Positions 7,468 through 15,891 are shown, counted from the stretch's first letter. The stretch is DNA of 64,000 bases from Cytophagales bacterium (GCA_013298075.1 JAAFJG010000007.1:1-64000), one strand, 5' to 3'. Numbers and translations: made by a program. Notes: generated from the sequence alone by a model not told the origin.

Positions 7468-9177
7468 ATGGAAAATAAAGCTACACAAAATACTCAATTT
7501 GTCGTTTCTGCTCGTAAATATCGCCCTGCCGTTTTTAATACCGTGGTAGGACAAGCACATATTACCACGACATTAAAAAATGCTTTAAAAAATAATCATT
7601 TAGCACAAGCATTTTTATTTTGCGGTCCGAGAGGAGTTGGAAAAACAACTTGCGCAAGGATTTTAGCCAAAACTATTAACTGCAATTCGCCTACTGCTGA
7701 TTTTGAAGCCTGCGGAAAATGCGATAATTGTAAATCATTCGAAAATAATTCGTCTTTGAGTGTCTATGAATTAGATGCTGCTTCTAATAATAGTGTCGAA
7801 GATATTCGAGGATTGGTAGACCAAGTTCGTTTTCCGCCTCCTGCGGGTAGCAAACGCAAAGTTTATATTATTGATGAGGTTCACATGTTATCAAACGCTG
7901 CTTTTAATGCTTTTTTAAAGACCTTAGAAGAGCCGCCAAGTTATGTAATTTTTATTTTGGCAACCACCGAAAAACATAAAATTATTCCTACTATTCTTTC
8001 GCGTTGTCAAATTTTTGATTTCAAAAGAATAGAACCTTTTCATATTGCTGATCATTTGAAAAATATTGCAGAAAAGGAAAATATTAAATTTGAATACGAA
8101 GGTTTAGAATTGATTGCTCAAAAAGCCGATGGCGGTTTGAGAGATGCTTTGTCTTTGTTTGATATGCTTTCGACTTTTGGAAATGAGGAAGGAATTACGT
8201 ATTTGAATGCGATTGAAAACTTGCATATTTTAGATTATGATTATTATTTTAAAATTACTGATGCGATTTGGCACGAAAATATTGCAAAAGCGTGGTTAGT
8301 TTTTGATGAAATATTAAGAAAAGGATTTGATGGACAAAATTTTATCATCGGTTTAGCAAAACATTTCAGAGATTTATTGGTCTGTAAAGATGAAAGTACG
8401 CTTAAATTATTAGAAGTAGGCGAAAAAATACGTGGAAAATATAAAACACAAGCAAAAATGGTTAGTTTGCCGTTTTTGTATTCTGCTTTGCAAATTTCGA
8501 CTAATTGTGAGGCACAATATAAAACAAGTAAAGCACCAAAATTGCACGTGGAATTGGCTTTATTAAAATTATCTCACGTAAAAACGGTTTTTAATTGGGA
8601 CGAGTTGGCTGAAGAAGTTGAAAAAAAAAAGCTAATACAGACTCAAACTAATGGAACTCAATTGAATCAAATTCAAGAACCCGAAGCAGTCTATCAAAAA
8701 ACCGTAGAAATAGAAAAGGAAATTTCAAAACCTACTATTTCTACGCCTAAAATAAATATGAGTTTGGCTGATTTATCAAAAACAGTCATAGAAGAAAAAA
8801 AAAATGAAATCGTAAAACAACCTACTCAACTATCAAACGATTTGGTCATGAAAGCTTTGGATAAATATAAAAGGTTGCAAAATAATCCAAAATATGACAG
8901 AGTTTTAGCAAAAATTCCAATTATTCAAGAAAATCAGACGTTACATTTTAAATTAGAAGACCAAGAAATTGAAATTTTTGATACATTTAAAGAAAATTTA
9001 TTAGAAAAAATTAGATATTATTTTTCAGATCCATCTATTAAAATCTCAATAGAAACTTATACGCCTGAGAAAATAGAACCTGTTTATACCAATAGAAATC
9101 GATATGATTATTTATCAAAAAGATTCGATATTTTAGAAAAAATTACAGAAGATTTAGGGTTGATGTTGGATATTTAG
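7468..9177 (+). CDS. dnaX: DNA polymerase III subunit gamma/tau
   Basis: Clamp-loader ATPase subunit of the replicase. Walker A GPRGVGKT is at residues 53-60, a four-cysteine zinc site at C72, C82, C85 and C88 (CGKCDNCK), Walker B with DEVH at 136-139, and the sensor region TTEKHK...LSRCQIF follows. The collar domain III ends near residue 365 (KLHVELALLKL). The remaining 200 residues are a low-complexity linker and a tau-like C-terminal domain. The start is supported by the family N-terminus VVSARKYRP at residues 12-20. The gene contains an A10 run right after domain III (see separate entry). It is monocistronic. Confidence 0.96.
   Translation: MENKATQNTQFVVSARKYRPAVFNTVVGQAHITTTLKNALKNNHLAQAFLFCGPRGVGKTTCARILAKTINCNSPTADFEACGKCDNCKSFENNSSLSVYELDAASNNSVEDIRGLVDQVRFPPPAGSKRKVYIIDEVHMLSNAAFNAFLKTLEEPPSYVIFILATTEKHKIIPTILSRCQIFDFKRIEPFHIADHLKNIAEKENIKFEYEGLELIAQKADGGLRDALSLFDMLSTFGNEEGITYLNAIENLHILDYDYYFKITDAIWHENIAKAWLVFDEILRKGFDGQNFIIGLAKHFRDLLVCKDESTLKLLEVGEKIRGKYKTQAKMVSLPFLYSALQISTNCEAQYKTSKAPKLHVELALLKLSHVKTVFNWDELAEEVEKKKLIQTQTNGTQLNQIQEPEAVYQKTVEIEKEISKPTISTPKINMSLADLSKTVIEEKKNEIVKQPTQLSNDLVMKALDKYKRLQNNPKYDRVLAKIPIIQENQTLHFKLEDQEIEIFDTFKENLLEKIRYYFSDPSIKISIETYTPEKIEPVYTNRNRYDYLSKRFDILEKITEDLGLMLDI
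8621..8630 (+). other. A10 run in dnaX, candidate slippage site for a gamma form
   Basis: Ten adenines after G8620 encode E385-K-K-K388. An 11-A transcript (or -1 ribosomal shift) would read EKKKANTDSN and stop after residue 394; a 9-A transcript would stop after residue 388. Both endings fall about 20 residues after clamp-loader domain III, where gamma forms end in other bacteria. In Thermus thermophilus an A9 run and in E. coli an A-rich -1 shift site make gamma from dnaX. Here the effect is inferred. Confidence 0.5.
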
Positions 9178-9406
9178 AAAATAAAATATGTCTAAACGAT
9201 TCAAATTTTATACACATTCATTGCGTCTACTATAAAAATTAAAATTACCTACAAAAAATTAGAAAGTACTTTTTCAATCTTTTATAACGTATCTAAAAAT
9301 GACGATATAAACCATTAGAATTGTATATAAACTAAAATAATTTTCATTCTTTAAACTTTGTATGTTTTTTTTATGTTATGAATAAAACATAAAATATTTA
9401 TTTGTA

Positions 9407-9883
9407 ATGATGACTCCACAAGTATTAGAAGAAATCAATAAAATTTTTATTGCTTATATCGAACAAAAACAACTGCGTAAAACTCCCGAAAGATTGGCTA
9501 TTTTGGAAGAGATTTATTCGCGTACCGACCATTTTGACGCTGACGAACTTTGGATAAGTATGGATAATAAAAATTATCGCGTAAGTAAAGCCACCGTTTA
9601 TAATACCTTAGAACTTTTGGTAGAATGTAATTTGGTCGTAAAACATCAATTTGGCAACGGAAAAAACTTAGCACAATACGAAAAATCTTACGGATATAAG
9701 CAACACGACCATTTGATTTGTATGAAATGTCATCAAGTAATTGAGTTTTGTGATCCACGCCTGCAAACCATTCAATCGAAGATTGGAGATATTTTGAATT
9801 TTAATATCTTACATCATTCTTTGATTTTTTATGGAGATTGTACCAAAGAAAATTGCGAAAAAAACAAAAAAGCAAACGTTTAA
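9407..9883 (+). CDS. Fur family transcriptional regulator
   Basis: Metal-dependent repressor of the Fur/Zur/PerR family, 158 residues (typical 140-160). The winged helix (about 20-85) has LRKTPERLAILEEIY and the recognition segment VSKATVYNTLELL. The metal/dimerisation domain follows with HDHLICMKCHQVIEF, providing the conserved HxH-type ligands and a CxxC, and a second pair near the end (CTKENC), so a structural zinc site is likely complete. Whether it senses iron, zinc or peroxide cannot be told. Alternative start ATG one codon later. A region of 228 nt without other features precedes it; the MFS gene follows after 140 nt. Confidence 0.93.
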   Translation: MMTPQVLEEINKIFIAYIEQKQLRKTPERLAILEEIYSRTDHFDADELWISMDNKNYRVSKATVYNTLELLVECNLVVKHQFGNGKNLAQYEKSYGYKQHDHLICMKCHQVIEFCDPRLQTIQSKIGDILNFNILHHSLIFYGDCTKENCEKNKKANV

Positions 9884-10023
9884 TTCTATTTATTGTTTAT
9901 TTTTCGTCATTATCAAAAAAAAATATAAAAAAATACAAAAAAATCTTGTTTTTATTACAATTTTGTATTTATTTAGTGCCTTTAAATTTAGCATTAAAAA
10001 AATATAACAATAAAAAGTAGATA

Positions 10024-11622
10024 ATGACAATTTTTAGCGAAAAACCACGCCTTTCTTTTTGGCAAATCTGGAATATGAATTTTGGGTTTTTGGGAATACA
10101 ATTTGGTTTTGCACTCCAAAATGCAAACGCCAGCCGAATTTTTCAAACATTAGGCGCAAATATTGATGACATCGCAATTCTTTGGATTGCAGCTCCGACC
10201 ACAGGATTATTAGTACAACCGATTATTGGTTATTGGAGTGATAATACTTGGAGTAAAACGTGGGGACGAAGGCGACCATTTTTTGCGATTGGTGCTTTGT
10301 TGGCATCTTTGGCTTTATTTGTGATGCCTCATTCCTCAACTTTATGGATGGCTGCGGGTATGTTATGGATTTTAGATGCGTCTATTAATGTGTCTATGGA
10401 GCCATTTAGGGCTTTTGTGGGTGATATGCTTCCCGAAAAACAAAGAACTTTAGGATTTGCGACACAAACTTTTTTTATTGGAGTTGGCTCTGTGATTGCG
10501 TCTGTGTTGCCTTATGTGTTGAGCGAATGGTTTATGGTTTCGAATGATGCAGGCGATGGACAAATTCCTGATTCTGTGGTTTGGTCTTTTTATTTGGGAG
10601 GAGCAGCGTTTTTTGGAGCGGTGATGTGGACAGTTTTTAGTACTAAAGAATATTCGCCACAAGAAATGCAAGCATTCAATGGACAAGAACATCACGAAGA
10701 AAAATCAAATTTTTCAGAAATATTTAGTGATTTTTGGAATATGCCCGCTACTATGCGACAACTTACTTTTGTGCAGTTTTTTTCGTGGTTAGCGTTGTTT
10801 GCTATGTGGATTTATACCACGCCAAGCGTTACAAGCACTGTGTATGATATGAAATTGGACAAAGAAATTATCGCAACTTTGGATAAAGCACATATTATTA
10901 TCGAAAAAAATCACGCAAGTTTACCAAAAGCAGCAGACGAAAAAGAAATCGAAAAGCGAAAAAAGGCAACTGAACAACTCGAAGAAACGAAAAAATTACT
11001 CGTAAAATACAAAGAAAAATTAGACAAAGGACAACCAAAAGTCATTGTTTCGATTAGTTTTGCTACTTTCTTTACCAAAAAAGAAAATGCAAGTTTGATA
11101 AATTTGAAAGATGGAGACAGAAAACAACTCAAAAGAGTTCAAGATGAATTTAATAAAGGCTCTGATTGGGTAGGGATTATGTTTGCGGCTTATAATGGAT
11201 TTTCGGCTTTATTTGCATTTATGTTTGCCCCTTTTGTGCGTATGACAAGTCGTAAAACGGTTCATACGGTTGGTTTAATTGCAGGAGGTTTGGGTTTATT
11301 GTCTATTTATTTTGCTACAAGTCCTGAAATGTTGATTTTATCGATGGCAGGCGTAGGTTTTGCGTGGGCGAGTATTTTGACGATGCCTTATGCTATTTTG
11401 ACAGGAGCTTTGCCACCACAAAAAATGGGCGTTTATATGGGAATTTTTAACTTTTTTATTGTGATTCCTCAAATTTTAGCAGCCGCTTTATTGGGTTGGG
11501 TTTTAAAATCATTTTTTAATGAAGAAGCTGTTTTTGCGATGGTGGTAGGAGGAATTTCTATGGTTATTGCTGCTACATTGGTATTTTTTGTGGACGATAA
11601 AGGAGATAAAAAAAGTATTTAA
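10024..11622 (+). CDS. MFS transporter, SLC45/sugar-type
   Basis: Inner-membrane major facilitator of 532 residues. The N-terminal half has the family pattern of the maltose/sucrose and glycoside-pentoside-hexuronide transporters: NMNFGFLGIQFGFALQ, a loop with WGRRRPFF (the motif A equivalent) at about residues 80-87, and a segment with PFRAFVGDMLP. About twelve hydrophobic segments can be counted. Between the sixth and eighth (about residues 280-380) is an unusually long charged, coiled-coil-like insertion (EKRKKATEQLEETKKLLV). No sugar-utilisation genes adjoin it, so the substrate is open. The start ATG is preceded by AT-rich leader. Confidence 0.85.
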   Translation: MTIFSEKPRLSFWQIWNMNFGFLGIQFGFALQNANASRIFQTLGANIDDIAILWIAAPTTGLLVQPIIGYWSDNTWSKTWGRRRPFFAIGALLASLALFVMPHSSTLWMAAGMLWILDASINVSMEPFRAFVGDMLPEKQRTLGFATQTFFIGVGSVIASVLPYVLSEWFMVSNDAGDGQIPDSVVWSFYLGGAAFFGAVMWTVFSTKEYSPQEMQAFNGQEHHEEKSNFSEIFSDFWNMPATMRQLTFVQFFSWLALFAMWIYTTPSVTSTVYDMKLDKEIIATLDKAHIIIEKNHASLPKAADEKEIEKRKKATEQLEETKKLLVKYKEKLDKGQPKVIVSISFATFFTKKENASLINLKDGDRKQLKRVQDEFNKGSDWVGIMFAAYNGFSALFAFMFAPFVRMTSRKTVHTVGLIAGGLGLLSIYFATSPEMLILSMAGVGFAWASILTMPYAILTGALPPQKMGVYMGIFNFFIVIPQILAAALLGWVLKSFFNEEAVFAMVVGGISMVIAATLVFFVDDKGDKKSI

Positions 11623-11624
11623 AA

Positions 11625-11712
11625 ATATTCTTTTTTTTTGGAGTTTGTCAAGTTTTTGAGATTGACAACTCCAAAAAAATGATGCTGTAATTTTTTATGT
11701 GATATGTAAATA
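11625..11712. repeat. Direct repeat flanking the toxin-antitoxin relic, copy 1
   Basis: About 85-bp repeat with an inverted repeat inside (GGAGTTTGTCAA ... TTGACAACTCC, 11640-11672) followed by AAAAAAATGATGCTGTAA and TGTGATATGTAAATA. The second copy at 12127-12211 is in the same orientation. The pair brackets the antitoxin and broken toxin genes. Confidence 0.7.
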
Positions 11713-11749
11713 TATCCTTCATTTTTATAAATTTTAATTTCAAAATAAT

Positions 11750-11971
11750 ATGGTAGAGTTCAAAATACAATTAGAAGAAAGTTTTGTACAAACAATGGGT
11801 TATCAACAAATAGAAACTTATTTACAAGAGTTTATGCAAAAAGCAATTCTCAAACTTGCCGCACAAGATATTTTAAAAGATTTAGAAAATATTGAGCTTG
11901 AAAACGATAAAGAATGGCAAGTGTCTAGAAATTTGGCTTGGCAACAAGAAACACATAAATATTTTGTTTAA
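11750..11971 (+). CDS. Probable antitoxin of a PIN-domain toxin-antitoxin pair
   Basis: Small acidic protein of 73 residues, predicted largely helical (VQTMGYQQIETYLQEFMQK). Its last residues (KEWQVSRNLAWQQETHKYFV) lie 2 nt before the start of a truncated PIN toxin gene, the normal gene order in type II toxin-antitoxin pairs. No DNA-binding motif is clear. I assign the role from position and from the recognisable toxin remains, not from a strong sequence match. With the toxin broken, the antitoxin may be a relic or may still silence related toxins elsewhere. Confidence 0.65.
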   Translation: MVEFKIQLEESFVQTMGYQQIETYLQEFMQKAILKLAAQDILKDLENIELENDKEWQVSRNLAWQQETHKYFV

Positions 11972-11973
11972 AA

Positions 11974-12091
11974 ATGATAGATTTTGTAATCGATGCAAAT
12001 ATTTTGATGAGTAATACAACTATATGAGGGATTGAAAAAACAAGGATTTAGAAAAGTTATACTTTTTAAAGACTTTTTAAAAGCACTTTGA
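11974..12091 (+). pseudogene. PIN-domain toxin, internal deletion
   Basis: The first 13 codons read MIDFVIDANILMS, the start of a PIN ribonuclease with its first catalytic aspartate (DANIL). The frame then meets a stop at 12025-12027. In another frame from 12020 the sequence continues LYEGLKKQGFRKVILFKDFL and KAL before a stop at 12091, which matches the C-terminal end of PIN toxins in Bacteroidota. The middle of the protein, probably about 100 codons including the other catalytic acidic residues, is missing and the join is out of frame. The product cannot be an active nuclease. Confidence 0.8.
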
Positions 12092-12126
12092 AACATAAAA
12101 TAAGCATTTTTTTGTACTTTTATTTA

Positions 12127-12211
12127 GATATTTTTTTTGGAGTTTGTCAAGTATTTGAGGTTGATAAACTCCAAAAAAATGATGCTGTAATATTTTGTGT
12201 GATATGTAAAT
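12127..12211. repeat. Direct repeat flanking the toxin-antitoxin relic, copy 2
   Basis: Matches 11625-11712 over its whole length with few differences (GGAGTTTGTCAAG, TTGATAAACTCC, GATGCTGTAAT, GTGATATGTAAATA). Recombination between the two copies would remove the whole toxin-antitoxin region. The rest of the gap to 12552 holds a family D element and AT-rich sequence with no gene. Confidence 0.7.
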
Positions 12212-12255
12212 AAAAATTTTATTTCTAAAATAATACACTTTTTATCTAAAAATTA

Positions 12256-12414
12256 GGTAGTGTTACAAATTAGTTGCAAAAAAATTTGTATTTTTTAAAT
12301 AAAATACAGTCGTGAAATATTTTTGATTTTACAATAAAAAAAATAAAATTTATCGGTAATGTATTTTTTACAAAAAATAAAAATAAATTTGCAACGAAAT
12401 TGGGGCAACATCAA
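12256..12414. repeat. MITE-like element, family D copy 2
   Basis: About 160 bp. Left end TAGTGTTACAAATTAGTTGC; right end, as reverse complement, TAGTTGATGTTGCCCCAATT continuing TCGTTGCAAATTT. The ends resemble those of 7109-7358 but the interior is shorter. Non-coding. 12415-12552 shows nothing further. Confidence 0.5.
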
Positions 12415-12552
12415 CTATTTCAAAAAATAATGTAACATAAAATTTATTTGAATAACTTTTTTTTCAAGGTTTTTTAATTAAATTTTACCTAATTATTTTT
12501 TTATAAAATTACTTAAAAAAATATTTAAAGTAATTCTATTTTTTTGTAAAAA

Positions 12553-13884
12553 TTATCTCAATTCACTTGCTTTGATTTCTCTTGTCCACACCTCTTTTCC
12601 ATCAGCATTAAAAACTATAATTTTTAAAATTCTTTCTTTTCTTTTTCCTGTGATTTCTAACATAGCAAAATTATTTTCACCATAATAAGTATTATCTACA
12701 CGATAAGAATTTTTATCACTTTTGCCTCTATCACCTGATGCACCCGCAGTGAGAGGCGAAATAGTCAAATCATATAAAGGATATAAACCTTCTCTTTTCA
12801 TCATCGAAAGTTCTGTGTTGTGTCTATCACCTGTTAAAAATATTACTCCAGATGGATTATCCAATTGTAAACGTTTTAAAAATTCGTCATACTCTTCTTT
12901 ATGTTTGCTAAACATTTCTAATTTATCATTCGCAGAATCATTTAACATTTGACTTCCATTGACTACAAATTTAAAAGTAGCATTACTGCTTTTTAAACTT
13001 TCTAATAACCATTCTAATTGTTGTTTGCCTAGCATTTCAGACTTTCCACCTTTATAATTATCAGGAGTTCGAAACCATCTATCATCTAATAAAAAAATTT
13101 CTACATCTCCCCAAGTAAATCTATTACTAATTCCGCCACCTGCTTGCGTAGTAGGATTTCCCCAAAATAATTCGAAAGTTTCTTTGGTTTCATTTTTTAA
13201 TTCATAAGTTCGGTCAGAGTCATTAGGTCCATAATCATGGTCGTCCCAAGTAGCATAATGATGGACAGAAGCCAGCAGAGGCTGTAATTCGGGTAAGGCT
13301 CTATCATTGGTAAAACGATGCCTAATTCCTGTGCGTGAATCCCAGTCAGATTCTCTCAAATACACATTATCGCCTGACCAAATCATAAAATCAGGTTTTT
13401 TTTCTGTAATACTTTTAAAGATTTGATGCCCTGAACCATAAGGTTTTCCTGGTCTATCATATATGGTTTCATTGACATAATTACAACTTCCCAACGCAAA
13501 TTTAATAGTAGGTGGTTCTGCTCTCCATTGCCACAAAGTTTGGCTCTGAAACTGCAAAGGATAAGGACGTTTGACTAATTTTTGGTTGATATATAATTCA
13601 TATTCGTATTTTTTATCAGGAATAACAGGCACAATGATTTTAGCAATAAAGGAATTTTGTTTGCTCGTTTCTATTGTTTCGCTTTTTTGTTTGGTTTTTG
13701 GATTGCCTATTTCAAAGTATTCAAAATGAACTTTGGCTTGTTCTTTGGTTTGTACCCAAAGTAATACTTCACGCATAGATGAATAACCTACCATAGGTCC
13801 CGATTGTAATAATTTTTCTTGTGCAAAAATCATTGGAAGATAACTGATAACAATCAGTAAAAAAAAGAGTGCGTTTTTTTTCAT
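12553..13884 (-). CDS. phoD: PhoD-like alkaline phosphatase/phosphodiesterase
   Basis: Exported metallophosphoesterase of the PhoD family, likely releasing phosphate from phosphomono- or diesters outside the inner membrane. With the start chosen here it has 443 residues and begins MKKNALFFLLIVISY, a signal peptide ending near FAQ. An N-terminal beta domain (about 20-110) precedes the catalytic part: FALGSCNY, WSGDNVY, HHYATWDDHDYGPND, FVVNGSQM and FLTGDRHNTELS carry the metal ligands. A longer start at 13905 would begin inside the promoter box at 13903-13910, so 13884 is preferred. Transcribed alone; phosphate regulation is not visible. Confidence 0.9.
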   Translation of the reverse strand: MKKNALFFLLIVISYLPMIFAQEKLLQSGPMVGYSSMREVLLWVQTKEQAKVHFEYFEIGNPKTKQKSETIETSKQNSFIAKIIVPVIPDKKYEYELYINQKLVKRPYPLQFQSQTLWQWRAEPPTIKFALGSCNYVNETIYDRPGKPYGSGHQIFKSITEKKPDFMIWSGDNVYLRESDWDSRTGIRHRFTNDRALPELQPLLASVHHYATWDDHDYGPNDSDRTYELKNETKETFELFWGNPTTQAGGGISNRFTWGDVEIFLLDDRWFRTPDNYKGGKSEMLGKQQLEWLLESLKSSNATFKFVVNGSQMLNDSANDKLEMFSKHKEEYDEFLKRLQLDNPSGVIFLTGDRHNTELSMMKREGLYPLYDLTISPLTAGASGDRGKSDKNSYRVDNTYYGENNFAMLEITGKRKERILKIIVFNADGKEVWTREIKASELR

Positions 13885-13902
13885 AATATTTTTATTTTTT
13901 TG

Positions 13903-13910
13903 CAAAGATA
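13903..13910 (-). promoter_or_regulatory. TAnnTTTG promoter box for the PhoD gene
   Basis: On the minus strand TATCTTTG, an exact match, 19 nt before the chosen start codon at 13884. It decides against the upstream ATG at 13905. Confidence 0.6.
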
Positions 13911-14003
13911 ATAAAATAAAAAAAAATATTGATATTTTTGAACTTTTTATTTTAAATCAATGTTATAACATTAAATAAAACAACATTTAATTTTTTTATA
14001 CAA

Positions 14004-14531
14004 ATGGCAAAATGGTCAATCGATACTACACACTCAGAGGTGCAGTTCAAAGTAAAACACTTGGTTATATCAACGGTTACAGGTTCTTTCAATGAATTTG
14101 GTGGAGAATTAACATCAGAAAAAGATGACTTTACAGACGTTCAAGCAAGTTTTTTTGCAAATGTTAATAGCATCAACACAAACAATGCACAAAGAGATGG
14201 GCATTTAAAATCAGACGATTTTTTTAGTGCTGATAAATTTGCTACTATCAATTTCGTTTCTTCACAATTAGTGAAAAAAAGTAGTGGAGATTATACAATG
14301 AAAGGAAATTTGACAATCAAAGACGTTACAAAAGAAGTAGAATTAGCCGTAGAATTTGGCGGAATTGCTAAAGACCCTTATGGACAAATCAAAGCAGGTT
14401 TTGAAATATCTGGAAAAATCAATAGAAAAGAATTTGGACTTACTTGGTCAGCCTTGACAGAAACAGGTGGATTATTGGTAGGTGATGATATCAAATTGGT
14501 TTTAAGCGTTCAATTTGTAAAACAAGCATAA
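14004..14531 (+). CDS. YceI family protein
   Basis: A 175-residue lipocalin-like beta barrel of the YceI family, which binds isoprenoid-type lipids in the proteins studied. Family features are WSIDTTHSEVQFKVKHLVIS near the N-terminus, GHLKSDDFFSADKFATINF in the middle, and FEISGKINRKEFGLTW near the C-terminus. There is no signal peptide, so unlike E. coli YceI it is probably cytoplasmic, as often in Bacteroidota. A strong terminator follows directly, so it is a single-gene unit. Confidence 0.92.
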   Translation: MAKWSIDTTHSEVQFKVKHLVISTVTGSFNEFGGELTSEKDDFTDVQASFFANVNSINTNNAQRDGHLKSDDFFSADKFATINFVSSQLVKKSSGDYTMKGNLTIKDVTKEVELAVEFGGIAKDPYGQIKAGFEISGKINRKEFGLTWSALTETGGLLVGDDIKLVLSVQFVKQA

Positions 14532-14537
14532 AAATAA

Positions 14538-14567
14538 AAAAGCAATTTGAAAAATTGCTTTTTTTTA
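14538..14567 (+). terminator. Rho-independent terminator of the YceI gene
   Basis: AAGCAATTT-GAA-AAATTGCTT stem followed by a T-run. The A-run on the other side lets it also end the convergent Rpn-type gene at 14586. Confidence 0.85.
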
Positions 14568-14585
14568 TTTCAAAAAATAATTTAT

Positions 14586-15455
14586 CTATTTATTTTTTTC
14601 GTTTAATTTACGCATTAATTCCTCAATGACTTTATCCTTTTCATTGATGACTTTTTTATTTTCATTGATGGTTTTATCCTTTTCTTTGAGAATTTTCTCA
14701 CTTTCGATCATTTTACTTCGTAAATCACCCATCATCACATCAATACTTCGCCATGCTTCTTGTTCATCTTCGAGGAGTTTGCGTTCATCTGGATTTGTAC
14801 CTACATAATGTAAAATTGTTGTTGTCGATTTTATATCATCATCACTTTCTTGATCATGCTTAAAATATTTTGTAGTTTCTTTGTCATCAACAAAATATTT
14901 TTGCTCAAAAAGACTCAACAATTTATCTAATTTTGTTTGATAACGATTAGTAATCCGTTTCACCTGAACAATAAAACTATCATGAGTTAATTTTTCTGCA
15001 AAATCACTCCTTTCAAGAATGAGTTTTTGATTGACTAAATCTTTATAATTTCTCTCGACTTTAAGACAAGGTGTTTCGATTTCAGGTAGATTAAAACCTA
15101 AAATATAAATCGTTGTAATCGGTAAAATGGTTGCTTTGTTATCAATCAAATCTTCTTTTTTGTATTGCTCCGCTAAATAATTTCTAAAACGCATCAAATC
15201 AATAAAATTTCTTGCTTTTTGAACTTCAATCAACACTTTTTTCAATTCACCTGTTTGAGTTTTTATAGTCGCAATAAAATCTAATCGAAAAACAGCAACG
15301 CCCACCAAATCATTCACATAAGTAAATTCTTGAGGTTTTACTTCTACATTTTCAATGACTTCATCTAAAAGAGTTCCAATAAAAAATTTAGCAACTTTGT
15401 CGCTTTCCATTAATTTTTTGAAAACAACATCATAAATTGGATTGGCTATTAACAT
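14586..15455 (-). CDS. Rpn-type PD-(D/E)XK nuclease / transposase-like protein
   Basis: Member of the Rpn/YhgA (PDDEXK_nuc_tra) group, whose studied members are DNA endonucleases that promote RecA-independent recombination. At 289 residues it is typical. The start resembles other members (NPIYDVVFKKLM). The catalytic core is D59 in FRLDFIATIK and E77-V-Q79-K80 in VLIEVQK. The C-terminal 50 residues (about 240-289) form a coiled coil built of near-repeats of KEKDKTINENKKV, and the DNA also repeats there (14629-14690). No terminal repeats or duplicated target surround it, so I do not call it a mobile element. Confidence 0.85.
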   Translation of the reverse strand: MLIANPIYDVVFKKLMESDKVAKFFIGTLLDEVIENVEVKPQEFTYVNDLVGVAVFRLDFIATIKTQTGELKKVLIEVQKARNFIDLMRFRNYLAEQYKKEDLIDNKATILPITTIYILGFNLPEIETPCLKVERNYKDLVNQKLILERSDFAEKLTHDSFIVQVKRITNRYQTKLDKLLSLFEQKYFVDDKETTKYFKHDQESDDDIKSTTTILHYVGTNPDERKLLEDEQEAWRSIDVMMGDLRSKMIESEKILKEKDKTINENKKVINEKDKVIEELMRKLNEKNK

Positions 15456-15519
15456 AGTTTTATTTTTTTTCGTTTAATTTATATTTAATTTCTTAATTTA
15501 TTTATTCTTTCAAAACGAA

Positions 15520-15891
15520 CTAATTCCCACCCGGCAAATCATATCCTGTAACTTGTTCTAAAACCACAGTTACAATCGTAAGAATTAAAGCAAAAGAAGT
15601 TGCCCAAATAATTTGAAATAATAAATCACCAAAAATAACAAAACCATCTATCAAAAAAGATAAAAACATCACCAAAAAAGTATTGATAAAAAATGGAAAA
15701 GTTCCCAAAGTCATTAACGTAACAGGGAAAGATAAAGCACGAATAATAGGCTTGATAAATACATTTATTAATGCCATACAACCTGCCACCATAAAACCTG
15801 CTTCATAACTTTTAAAAGCAACTCCAACCACCAAAAAATTGGTAACAAAAACCGCTACAATAAAAATAAAGGCTTTGATAAAAATATTCAT
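15520..15891 (-). CDS. Phage holin family (PF04020-type) membrane protein
   Basis: Inner-membrane protein of 123 residues with four hydrophobic segments (about 5-25, 30-48, 58-80 and 85-112) and the characteristic stretch NVFIKPIIRALSFPVTLMTL at residues 44-63. The family name comes from similarity to holins, but these are chromosomal proteins found in many bacteria and no phage genes are nearby. Function unknown. Confidence 0.85.
   Translation of the reverse strand: MNIFIKAFIFIVAVFVTNFLVVGVAFKSYEAGFMVAGCMALINVFIKPIIRALSFPVTLMTLGTFPFFINTFLVMFLSFLIDGFVIFGDLLFQIIWATSFALILTIVTVVLEQVTGYDLPGGN

Noticed and set aside
9838-10020. 60-codon frame overlapping the end of the Fur-family gene
   Set aside because: It is read in another frame of a certain gene, then runs through AT-rich intergenic DNA; composition is Lys/Phe/Leu-rich as expected by chance.
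11625-12211. Direct repeats around the toxin-antitoxin relic considered as integron attC sites
   Set aside because: No GTTRRRY core or complementary RYYYAAC is present and no integrase is seen.
14586-15455. Rpn-type gene considered as an insertion sequence
   Set aside because: No terminal inverted repeats or target duplication around it, and it lies between normal genes with a shared terminator.
15520-15891. Holin-family gene taken as a sign of prophage
   Set aside because: The PF04020-type protein is a common chromosomal protein and no other phage gene is in the window.
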